Shown: positions 40,478-48,773 of the stretch, one piece after another
Numbering within the stretch: position 1 is the stretch's first letter
How the letters are laid out: each line of letters begins with the position of its first letter
DNA from: Sphingomonas prati
GTDB lineage: Bacteria > Pseudomonadota > Alphaproteobacteria > Sphingomonadales > Sphingomonadaceae
Assembly (NCBI RefSeq): GCF_014643515.1
Contig: NZ_BMJP01000001.1
Coordinates: 1 to 64,000 of the forward strand
Reading direction: 5' to 3'
Length of the DNA stretch: 64,000 bases
The notes under the pieces: model-generated
Database searches by the model: none
Seen by the model: only the letters and a program-made list of their open reading frames with translations
What the model was told of the DNA's origin: nothing
Position numbers and translations under genes: made by a program

Positions 40478-43400
40478 GCGGCGGGGACCAGCGAGGCGAC
40501 GATCGCGTTGCGGCGCGTCGGCCAGAGGCCGCTGTGGTGGAGGGCGGCGAAGCGCGCCTCCATCGCGGCCAGCGCCGCGGGATTGGCCGTGGCGAGGAAG
40601 ACGCGGACCGCGTCGTCGCCGAGCGTGGCGTCGTGGTAGAGGTCGATCAGTTCGGGCGAGACGATTTGCGCGAGGTGCGCGAAGCTGCCGAGATGATCGA
40701 GCGTGGCGGCAATTTCGGCCGCCCCACGGTAGCCGTGGCGCATCATGCCGGCGATCCAGGCGGGTTGCGCCGCGCGGCCGCGGACGACGCGGGCGATTTC
40801 TTCGCGCAACGGCCGCGCGCGGGGGCGGTCGGGGTCGCGGGCGTCGAGGTGGTAAAGCGCTGCGTTGCCGCCGGTGATGGCCTGTGCGGCGGCGAAGCCG
40901 GCTTCGTGCGCGGCATAGTCGGCGGCGAGCAGCAGGTCGGTTTCGGGGAGATCCTGCGGGTGGACGAAGGCGTCGGCGGCGGCGACCCGGTCGCGCAGGC
41001 CGCTGGGGTCGGCGCGGCTGGTGCCCTCGCCAGCGTCGTCGAAGGCGTGCGAGGAGGCGGAGAGCCACGCCTCGCCGGCCGCGGTGCGGGCGGCGTCGGT
41101 GTAGGTGTCGGCGGCGTCGCCCATGCCGAGCCCGTAGCGGCCGGGGGCGGGGCCGTAGACGCGTGCGGCGGGGGTGCGGCCGGCGAACGGGTTCCAGTCG
41201 GCCGGTTCGTCGCGGGCGCAGAGTGCGCGGACCGCCTGGCCGAACATGCTGCAGAGCGTGGGGAAGCTGTCGCGGAACAGGCCGGAGATGCGCAGCGTGA
41301 CGTCGATCCGCGGTCGGTCCATCAGGGCGAGCGGCAGGATTTCGACGCCGGTCACGCGGTCCGACCCGACGTCCCAGACGGGGGCGGCGCCGAGCAGGTG
41401 GAGCGCCATGGCGAACTCCTCGCCCGCGGTGCGCATCGTGGCGGATCCCCAGAGATCGACGACGAGGCCGCGGGGATAGTCGCCCTGGTCCTGGAGATGC
41501 TGGCGGACCAGTTCGTCGGCGAGGCGCTGGCCCTGGAGGTGGGCCGAGCGCGAGGGGATGGCGCGCGGATCGATGGTGTAGAGGTTGCGGCCGGTGGGCA
41601 GGACGTCCGATCGCCCGCGCCAGGGGGAACCGGCGGGGCCGGGGGGGACGCGGCGGCCGGCGAGACCGGCGAGCAGCCCGTCGCGTTCGGCCATGCCGCA
41701 GTCCGCGCGGCCGTAGATGTGCAGGCCGTCGCCGAACCGGCTGGCCTTCACGTCGCAGACGAAGGCGTCGATCCGGGTGACCGCGTCGACCGGGCTGGCG
41801 GCACCGGCGAGGTCGAGTTCGGAGGTGAGGCCGAGCGCGGCGGCTTCTTCTGCGATGTCGCCCTGCAACCGGTCGCGGCGGGCGGGGTCGAGCCCGTCGG
41901 CGGTGGAAAATTCGTCGAGCAGCGCCTCGAGCCGGCCGAGGCCCGCGCCGGGGCCGGCGGCGACCTGTGGCGGTGGGAGGTGGCCGAGCGTGACGGCGCC
42001 GATCCGGCGTTTGGCCTGCGCGGCCTCGCCCGGATCGTTGACGATGAACGGGTAGAGGACTGGGAGCGGGCCGACGAGGGCTTCGGGCCAGCAGTCGTCG
42101 GACAGCGCGACCGACTTGCCGGGGAGCCATTCGAGCGTGCCGTGCGCGCCGACGTGGACGAGCGCTTCTGTCGCTTGCGCGCGGAGCCAGAGGTAGAAGC
42201 CAACGAAGGCGTGGCGGGGGGTGCGGGCGAGGTCGTGATACTCGTCGCCGCGGGTTTCGGGCGTGCCGCGTTCGGGTTGGAGCGCGATGAGGATGTTGCC
42301 GCGGCGGACGGCGGGGAAGTAGATCGCTTCGTCGGTGACGGCGGGGTCGGTTTTGGGGTCTCCCCAGGCGGTGTGGAGATCGTCGCGCAGGGTTGTCGGT
42401 AGCGTGGCGAGAGCGGTTTTGTAGGCGGTGAGTGGCCAGGCGATGGTGTCCTGCGCCAGTGCGTTGGACAGCGGTTCGCCGTCCCCGACGGTGTAGCCGG
42501 CGTCCGCGAGGTCGGTCAGCATGGCTTCTGCCGAAGCGAGCGCGTCGAGGCCTACTGCGTGGGCCATCTGCCATGCCTTGCCCGGATAGGTGGACAGGAC
42601 GAGTGCCACGCGGCGGTCGGCGGCGGGGGTGGTGCCGAGGCGGACCCAACCGTGGACGCGATCCGCGATGGCGGCGATGCGGGCCGGGTCGGCGCGGTGG
42701 GCGCGGCGGGTGTATTCGAGCGCGGGATCGTGGGTTGCGGCGTCCTTGAAGCTGGCGATGCCGGCGAACAGGCGGCCGTCGACCTCGGGCAGGACGACGT
42801 GCATCGCGAGGTCTGCCGCCGATAACCCGCGGGTGGCGTCGGCCCAGGCGCGGCGGTCGGAGGTGGCGATCGCGACCTGAAAGACGGGGACGCCGGCGAC
42901 GTCGAGCGGGGTGGCGTCGTCCGCGCCGCGCGCGGAGAAGGCGGTGGCGTTGACGATCGCGGCGGGGGCGAGTGCGGCGATCCAGCGCCGCAGCCAGTCG
43001 CCTGGTGCGCCCTTCAGCGAGGGGGCGAACAGCGCGACGACGTCGTAGCCGCGCGCGACGAAGGCAGCGTGGAGGGCCGCGATCGGATCGGTATCAGCGG
43101 CGAGCAGGTAGGAGCGGTAGAAGGTCAGCACGATCCGCGGACGCGTGCTGGTCAGCAGCATCGCGGCCGGGCAGGTGATGCCGGTGGCGGGTGCCCAGCC
43201 GCCGACCGGGGCGACCGCGATCGATGCCGGGACTGAGCCGGCGACCAGCCCGGCGGCGTGCGCGAGTTCGGTGAGCGCGGCGCGGGCGGCGAGCGCGCCG
43301 CCGGTGTCGCAGAGCATCGCGAGCCGGCGAACGGCGGCGGCGGGGACGGTCGAGACGGCCTCCAGCGGCGCATCGGTGCGGCCGTCGGCGGCGAGCACGA

Positions 43401-43743
43401 CGAGCGCGATGCCGCGGTTGCGGGCCAGGGCGGCGACCTGTTGCAAGCCATAGGGCCAGTAGGAGCGCCCGCCGATCAGGCGGATCAGGATCGCCTTCGC
43501 GTGCGCCAGCGTGCGTGCGAGATAGGTGTCGACCGACAGCGGGTGGGCGAGATCGGCGAGGTTGGCGAGGCGCAGCGACGGGAGCGGCGTACCGTCCGCC
43601 ATCGCCGCATGCCAGCCGGCCGCGAACGCCCCAAGATCGCTGTCGGAGAAGGACAGCATGACGAGGTCGGCCGCACTGTGACCGAGGTCGCGCGGGGTGG
43701 CGCTTTCCTCGATCCCGTGATTTTCGCGGAAGATGACGTGCAT
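40474..43743 (-). CDS. cobN: Cobaltochelatase subunit CobN
   Basis: The 1089-aa large subunit of the aerobic cobaltochelatase inserts cobalt into hydrogenobyrinic acid a,c-diamide with ATP, together with CobS and CobT. Motifs include VLSTYPGKAWQMAHAVGLD, HVGAHGTLEWLPGKSVALSD and VVDLWGSATMRTAGEEFA. It is somewhat shorter than many CobN proteins (about 1250 aa). The ATG at 43743 is chosen because cobW ends 7 nt before it. cobS and cobT are not in the window. Confidence 0.94.
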   Translation of the reverse strand: MHVIFRENHGIEESATPRDLGHSAADLVMLSFSDSDLGAFAAGWHAAMADGTPLPSLRLANLADLAHPLSVDTYLARTLAHAKAILIRLIGGRSYWPYGLQQVAALARNRGIALVVLAADGRTDAPLEAVSTVPAAAVRRLAMLCDTGGALAARAALTELAHAAGLVAGSVPASIAVAPVGGWAPATGITCPAAMLLTSTRPRIVLTFYRSYLLAADTDPIAALHAAFVARGYDVVALFAPSLKGAPGDWLRRWIAALAPAAIVNATAFSARGADDATPLDVAGVPVFQVAIATSDRRAWADATRGLSAADLAMHVVLPEVDGRLFAGIASFKDAATHDPALEYTRRAHRADPARIAAIADRVHGWVRLGTTPAADRRVALVLSTYPGKAWQMAHAVGLDALASAEAMLTDLADAGYTVGDGEPLSNALAQDTIAWPLTAYKTALATLPTTLRDDLHTAWGDPKTDPAVTDEAIYFPAVRRGNILIALQPERGTPETRGDEYHDLARTPRHAFVGFYLWLRAQATEALVHVGAHGTLEWLPGKSVALSDDCWPEALVGPLPVLYPFIVNDPGEAAQAKRRIGAVTLGHLPPPQVAAGPGAGLGRLEALLDEFSTADGLDPARRDRLQGDIAEEAAALGLTSELDLAGAASPVDAVTRIDAFVCDVKASRFGDGLHIYGRADCGMAERDGLLAGLAGRRVPPGPAGSPWRGRSDVLPTGRNLYTIDPRAIPSRSAHLQGQRLADELVRQHLQDQGDYPRGLVVDLWGSATMRTAGEEFAMALHLLGAAPVWDVGSDRVTGVEILPLALMDRPRIDVTLRISGLFRDSFPTLCSMFGQAVRALCARDEPADWNPFAGRTPAARVYGPAPGRYGLGMGDAADTYTDAARTAAGEAWLSASSHAFDDAGEGTSRADPSGLRDRVAAADAFVHPQDLPETDLLLAADYAAHEAGFAAAQAITGGNAALYHLDARDPDRPRARPLREEIARVVRGRAAQPAWIAGMMRHGYRGAAEIAATLDHLGSFAHLAQIVSPELIDLYHDATLGDDAVRVFLATANPAALAAMEARFAALHHSGLWPTRRNAIVASLVPAA

Positions 43744-43750
43744 GGTGGCG

Positions 43751-44800
43751 TCAGCCGGCCAGTGCCGCTCCGATGACGGCGGGGTCGATGCGGTCATGTT
43801 CGGCTATGACGACGAGCCGGGTCACACGCGCCTCGTCGGGGCGCCAGGGGCGGTCGTACTGGACGCGGACGCGGGCGCCGACCGCCTGGACGAGCAGCCG
43901 CATCGGCTTGCCGCGGACGGCGGCATAACCCTTCACGCGCAGCACGTCGGCGCTGCGGGCGAGGCCCTCGATCCGGGTGACGAGCGTGGCGGGATCGTCG
44001 ATCTCGCAGCTTTCGTGGACGAGGCTGTCGAAATCGTCATGTTCATGCTCCTCCTCGCCATCGTGATGCGAGGGGCGGGCGGCGATGTCGTCTTCGGCCG
44101 CGGCGTCGAGGCCGAGGATGACCGAAGCGTCGATGATGCCGTCGACCAGTTCCACGACCGGCACGGGGCGCGGCGCGGTGGCGGCGATCGTCGCGCGGGC
44201 GGCGGCGAGGCCTTCCGCGCCGGCAAGGTCACCCTTGGTCAGCAGGACGAGATCGGCGCAGGCGAGCTGGTCTTCGAACACTTCGGCCAGCGGGGTTTCA
44301 TGATCGATGCCGGGATCGGCGGCGCGCTGCGCGTCGAGTGCGGCGACATCGGTGGCGAAGCGGCCGGCGGCGACCGCCTCCGCATCGGCCAGCGCGATGA
44401 CGCCGTCGACCGTGATGCGTGAGCGGATCGCGGGCCAGTCGAACGCCTTCAGCAGCGGCTTGGGGAGGGCGAGGCCGGAGGTTTCGATGACGATGTGGTC
44501 GGGGCGTGGATCAAGCGCGAGGAGATGTTCGACGGTGGGGATGAAGTCGTCCGCGACGGTGCAGCAGATGCAGCCGTTTGCCAGTTCAACGACGTTTTCC
44601 GCGGGGCAGTCGGGGATCGCGCAGCCCTTCAGGATGTCGCCGTCGATGCCGAGCGTGCCGAATTCGTTGACGACGATCGCGAGGCGACGGCCGCCCGCGT
44701 TGCGGATCAGGTGGCTGATGAGCGTCGTCTTGCCGGCGCCGAGGAAGCCGGTGACGATCGTGACGGGAACCTTGCCCAAAGCGGGAGGGAGAGCGGCCAT
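43751..44800 (-). CDS. cobW: CobW metal-chaperone GTPase
   Basis: The 349-aa G3E GTPase has Walker [17 protein letters not shown], the CxCC metal site in NGCICCTVADD, a base-recognition-like LLTKGDL and a His-rich patch HHDGEEEHEHDD, typical of CobW. It is thought to deliver cobalt to CobN. GAAGGA lies upstream of the ATG. It is the first gene of the cob operon, about 190 nt after the cobalamin riboswitch. Confidence 0.93.
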   Translation of the reverse strand: MAALPPALGKVPVTIVTGFLGAGKTTLISHLIRNAGGRRLAIVVNEFGTLGIDGDILKGCAIPDCPAENVVELANGCICCTVADDFIPTVEHLLALDPRPDHIVIETSGLALPKPLLKAFDWPAIRSRITVDGVIALADAEAVAAGRFATDVAALDAQRAADPGIDHETPLAEVFEDQLACADLVLLTKGDLAGAEGLAAARATIAATAPRPVPVVELVDGIIDASVILGLDAAAEDDIAARPSHHDGEEEHEHDDFDSLVHESCEIDDPATLVTRIEGLARSADVLRVKGYAAVRGKPMRLLVQAVGARVRVQYDRPWRPDEARVTRLVVIAEHDRIDPAVIGAALAG

Positions 44801-44840
44801 GATGTTCCTTCGCCCAAGCGCGCGACAACCGGGCGGTCGG

Positions 44841-44921
44841 GGCCGTGATACGGCCGGCGCGCGACATCGGACGGCGCTTGGTGAACGCCCGTGTCCCGCA
44901 CCGATGCGGCCCCGGCCGCAT
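44841..44921 (-). promoter_or_regulatory. Hairpins between riboswitch and cobW (possible expression platform)
   Basis: Two stems lie in the cobW leader: GGCCGT-GAT-ACGGCC (44841-44855) and the palindrome ATGCGGCC-CC-GGCCGCAT (44904-44921). They could be an attenuator or antiterminator partner of the riboswitch. No U-tract follows, so the mechanism is unclear. Confidence 0.35.
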
Positions 44922-44992
44922 GGACTTCGTCGCTCAGACGGAACACCGTGCCGCGGCCATCCCCTGGACCAAGGCAAGAGCGACCACACGCC

Positions 44993-45200
44993 GGCAGGTC
45001 TCCTGGCTCACGGGTCGTCGCTTGGGTCACGGCCTTCCCGGATCGGACGGATGCCCGGTCCAGTGACCGACCGCCGGTGGACCGGCAGGTCATGTGTCCT
45101 TCGCTCGCCGCTTACAGTTGCAGGGACAGCCGCGGATTTGGGGCCGAGACCCCGCACCGCATTCCCTTTCAAGCCCTTTCGGGCACCGGTGCGATCGATG
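44993..45200 (-). ncRNA. Cobalamin riboswitch upstream of cobW
   Basis: On the minus strand the classic class-I elements appear in order: GGGAATGCGGTGCGG, CCCCAAATCCGCGGCTG, CCCTGCAACTGTAAGCGG, GGTCACTGGACC, CCGGGAAGG and the B12 box GAGCCAGGAGACCTGCC. This is a very clean match. It should shut down the long cob operon when adenosylcobalamin is abundant. Ends are approximate. Confidence 0.93.
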
Positions 45201-45283
45201 GAGCCGATAAACGGCTCCACCCGCGGACTTAGCCGACCGGCGGGGCGATGCCAATATGATTGCGGTTAAGCACAAGGGCGCTG

Positions 45284-45400
45284 CCCGAGCCGGTCCGAAT
45301 GCGCGGGATTGGTGTCCGCCGGAAATCGGCCGCTGCCCCGCAGCATGAGACCGCCGTGGTTGGAACCGAACGTGATGCCGTAGTGCAACAATTTGAATGT
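45284..45400 (+). ncRNA. Possible degenerate cobalamin aptamer in the receptor leader
   Basis: The plus strand contains GGGATTGGTGTCCG, then GGAAATCGG and CCGCTGCCCCGCAGC, which resemble the GGTG and GCTGCCCCGCAACTGT core of a cobalamin riboswitch in the right order. No B12 box (AGCCAGGA..CC) is found downstream. It may be a decayed riboswitch, a variant, or a coincidence in GC-rich DNA. Confidence 0.35.
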
Positions 45401-45473
45401 TTCATGACACCCGATTGACGTGACCGATAATTGCGGGAAGTTTGTGTGCAGTGCACCATTCGGGGGATTGGCA

Positions 45474-48400
45474 ATGTTCGACGTTACACAGCGACAGCTC
45501 AGAAACGCGACCGCACCGTTCGCGCTGGCGATCGGGCTCTGCTGGGCGTCGTCCGGCATCGCGCAGACCGCGGCCGACCCGGCGCTGGCGGAGGCGACAT
45601 CGGGGGAGGAGGTCGTCGTGACCGGATCGCGGCTGGCGTCGAACCCGAATTCGGTTTCCGCATCGCCGGTCGTCAGCATCAGCGCGGACGAACTGCGCAA
45701 GACCGGGCAGAACGACATTGCCGAAACCCTGCGCGAGATCCCTGCGCTGATTTCGTCGCAGACCGTTGCGGACTCGATCGATCGCGGCAGCGGCAGCGGC
45801 AGCAGCAGCGGCGGCGTCGGTCAGGCGACGCTCGACCTGCGCGGGCTGGGCGCGAACCGGACGCTGGTGCTGGTGAACGGCCGGCGTCACGTCTCGGGCG
45901 TCACCGGCACGCAGGCGGTGGATATCGCAACGATCCCGAGCCAGTTGATCGACAGCGTCGAGGTGCTGACCGGCGGCGCATCCGCGGTGTACGGCGCGGA
46001 CGCGGTGACCGGCGTCGTGAACTTCAAGCTGAAGGACGATTATGACGGCATGTCGCTGCGGTCGCAGATGGGCGTGTCCGACAAGGGCGACGGGCGGACG
46101 TTCGTGGTCGAGGGACTGGTCGGCCGGAACTTCGCCGAGGGGCGCGGCAACATCACGTTTTCGGGGTCCTATGCCAATGATCAGGAAATCCAATATGGCG
46201 ACCGTTCGGCGACGCGGGACAACGGCAAGGCGAATGCCGGGCTGAGCTACGGTAACCCGGCGCTGCGCTTCCAGTCGGGCGACATCAGTGCCGCGACGCC
46301 GAATTTCCAGCGTTTCTACAGCCTGGCCAACGGATCCTATCCGACCGGATCGTCGATCCCGGACGCGGCGGATTTCGCGGCGGACTATGCCGCGGCGTTC
46401 GGGGCCGCGCCGACGCTGACCGCCGCGGAACAGGCGCTGATCGGGCGGACGGACGGCGCGCCGACGCTGGCGATCGGGCGTTATCCGACGTTCGCGATCA
46501 GTTCGAACGCAGGGCTGATCTTCCGCAACGATTTCGCGCCGTTCAACGCGGACGTGGACGGCAACGGCGTCGCGGATTGCAGCCAGTCCTATATCGGCAC
46601 CGCGTTCGGCGGCTGTTACGTGTCGACCGAGGGCGGCGGCGTGCGGCCGTTCCAGGACGGCGTCATTTCGACATCGACCAACCAATATGGCGGCGACGGG
46701 GCCGTCGAGACCGCGAACGCTGCATCGTTGATCCCACGGTCGCGGCGCTACAATGCGAACCTGCTCGGCAAGTTCGAGATTGCGCCCGCCGCCATCCTGT
46801 TCGGCGAGGCGAAATATGCGCGGACCGAGACGTTCTCGCAGAACCCGTACAACACATTCTACGACACGCTGACGATCGCGCCCGACAACCCGTATATTCC
46901 GGACGCGTTGCGGGCCGACGCGGACGAGGCGGGCGGGTTGCTGGTGTCGCGCGACTTCCTCGATCTGGGGCCGGCGTCGCAGCGCAACAATCGCGATACC
47001 TACCGCGTCGTGGGCGGCGTGCGCGGTGCGTTGACCCCGCATCTGAGCTACGAGGTCAGCGGCAATTACGGCCGGACGGACCAGAAGCAGATCAATTCGA
47101 ACAGCGTGCTGACCGACCGGTTGTTCGCGGCGCTGGATGTCGTGACCGGGCCGAACGGCACGCCGATCTGCCGGTCCGACATCAGCGCGGTGGCTCCACC
47201 GACCAGCCCGTTCCCGGCGGCCGACCCGGGCTTTTACTCGTTCACGCCGGGCGACGGCACCTGCAAGCCGGCAAACATCCTGAACGGCGTCAATTCGCTG
47301 AGCGCGGACGCGGTGAACTTCATCACGCAGCGGACCGTCAACCGGTCGCGGCTGGAACAGATCGTCGCCAGTGCGCAGCTGACTGCGGACACCGGCGCGT
47401 TCCTGACCTTGCCGGGCGGGGAGCCGGTGCGCGTGTTCGCGGGCGGCGAGTATCGCCAGGAACGCAGCCGGTCGACGTTCGACCCGCTGGTGCTCGGCCT
47501 GTTGCCGAGCGGTTCGGCCGCGGGGGCGGAGGGGACGTTCGTCGGCGACGTGTCCGACAACCAGTCACTGACGTTCGACCCGACGTCGCGCACTTTGAAC
47601 GCGGGCGGGAAGTTCGACGTGTATGAGGCGTTCGGCGAGGTCGCGATCCCGCTGCTCACCAAGGTCCGGTTCGCCGACGAGCTGCGGATCGGCGGGGCGG
47701 CGCGTTTCTCGCGCTATTCCACGGTGGGCAATACGTTCACCTGGAACGTCAACGGGATCTATGCGCCGATCCGCGACGTGAAGATCCGCGGCAGTTACGC
47801 CAAGGCGGTGCGCGCGCCGAACATCTTCGAACTGTTCTCGCCCGCGCAAGGGGCCGTGTTCCGGCCGGCCGACCCGTGCGAGCAGTCGACGCTCGACTCG
47901 CTCGTCGCGGCCGGTGTTTCGACGGCGCAGAACCGGATCGCCAACTGCCGTGCGGACGGTCTGCCGGCGGGGTATAGCGATCCGCTGACCGCGCGCTTCT
48001 CCGGCACGTCGGGCGGCAATCCGGACCTGCGCGAGGAAACCGCGACGACCTGGACCGCGGGCATGGTGGTGCAGCCGCGCTTCATCCCCGGCCTGACGCT
48101 GAGCGCCGATTACTACAACATCCGCATCGACAACGCGATCGCGGCGGTCTCCGCGCAGGACATCGTCAACAGCTGCTACGACAACAGCAGCCTGGACAAC
48201 CAATATTGCGGGCTGTTCACGCGCAACCGCAACCCCGCGTCGCCAACCTATCTGGGGTTGAACTTCCTGGAACAGACGCAGCTGAATTTCGGGCGGATCG
48301 AAACCGCGGGCGTCGACATGTCGGCGGCATACAGCCACCGGTTCGGGAATACGCGGATCGGCCTGAACGTCACGGCGACCTGGGTGGACAAGATCGACCG

Positions 48401-48773
48401 GTTCTTCGATCCGAGCGATCCGTCGCTGGTGAACCCCGGGCTGGGCGAGCTGGGCGCGCCGGAATGGGCGGGTGTCGGATCGGCGACGATCGGGCATGGC
48501 GCGGTCTCGCTGAGCTACCGCCTGCAATATATCGGCGAGCAGTCGCTGGCGCCGGTGTCGATCGAAACGCGCGACCAGCAGTTCGGCGCCGCGGGCATCG
48601 CAAAGGAGAAATTCGTCCACGACGTGACCGCAACGGTTGATCTGGGCCGCGAACGGAGCGTTTATGTGGGGGTGAACAACCTGACCGACACGAAGCCGTA
48701 TATCACCAACGCCGCCTATCCGGTGTCGGCGGCCGGGCGGTTCTTCTTCGTCGGCCTGAACACGCGTTTCTGA
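45474..48773 (+). CDS. TonB-dependent receptor
   Basis: The 1099-aa outer-membrane receptor has a signal peptide ending SSGIAQ and a plug domain (EEVVVTGSRL, GQATLDLRGLGANRTLVLVNGRR, GGASAVYGADAVTGVVNF). The beta-barrel ends FFFVGLNTRF. A GGCAGC-type repeat encodes GSGSGSSSGG in the plug. GGGGG lies before the ATG. It is coupled to a peptidase gene by TGATG and diverges from the riboswitch-controlled cob operon. Peptide uptake is suggested by the peptidase; cobalamin uptake by the neighbours. Neither is proven. Confidence 0.93.
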   Translation: MFDVTQRQLRNATAPFALAIGLCWASSGIAQTAADPALAEATSGEEVVVTGSRLASNPNSVSASPVVSISADELRKTGQNDIAETLREIPALISSQTVADSIDRGSGSGSSSGGVGQATLDLRGLGANRTLVLVNGRRHVSGVTGTQAVDIATIPSQLIDSVEVLTGGASAVYGADAVTGVVNFKLKDDYDGMSLRSQMGVSDKGDGRTFVVEGLVGRNFAEGRGNITFSGSYANDQEIQYGDRSATRDNGKANAGLSYGNPALRFQSGDISAATPNFQRFYSLANGSYPTGSSIPDAADFAADYAAAFGAAPTLTAAEQALIGRTDGAPTLAIGRYPTFAISSNAGLIFRNDFAPFNADVDGNGVADCSQSYIGTAFGGCYVSTEGGGVRPFQDGVISTSTNQYGGDGAVETANAASLIPRSRRYNANLLGKFEIAPAAILFGEAKYARTETFSQNPYNTFYDTLTIAPDNPYIPDALRADADEAGGLLVSRDFLDLGPASQRNNRDTYRVVGGVRGALTPHLSYEVSGNYGRTDQKQINSNSVLTDRLFAALDVVTGPNGTPICRSDISAVAPPTSPFPAADPGFYSFTPGDGTCKPANILNGVNSLSADAVNFITQRTVNRSRLEQIVASAQLTADTGAFLTLPGGEPVRVFAGGEYRQERSRSTFDPLVLGLLPSGSAAGAEGTFVGDVSDNQSLTFDPTSRTLNAGGKFDVYEAFGEVAIPLLTKVRFADELRIGGAARFSRYSTVGNTFTWNVNGIYAPIRDVKIRGSYAKAVRAPNIFELFSPAQGAVFRPADPCEQSTLDSLVAAGVSTAQNRIANCRADGLPAGYSDPLTARFSGTSGGNPDLREETATTWTAGMVVQPRFIPGLTLSADYYNIRIDNAIAAVSAQDIVNSCYDNSSLDNQYCGLFTRNRNPASPTYLGLNFLEQTQLNFGRIETAGVDMSAAYSHRFGNTRIGLNVTATWVDKIDRFFDPSDPSLVNPGLGELGAPEWAGVGSATIGHGAVSLSYRLQYIGEQSLAPVSIETRDQQFGAAGIAKEKFVHDVTATVDLGRERSVYVGVNNLTDTKPYITNAAYPVSAAGRFFFVGLNTRF

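Noticed and set aside
40387-42402. 671-codon plus-strand frame opposite cobN and cobGH
   Set aside because: Gly/Ala/Val-rich shadow of cobN codon bias; cobN motifs are unambiguous on the other strand.
45781-45825. GGCAGC repeats in the receptor as a phase-variable microsatellite
   Set aside because: The units are multiples of 3 nt, so length change would not shift the frame, and they encode a Gly/Ser loop that I recall as common in this receptor type.
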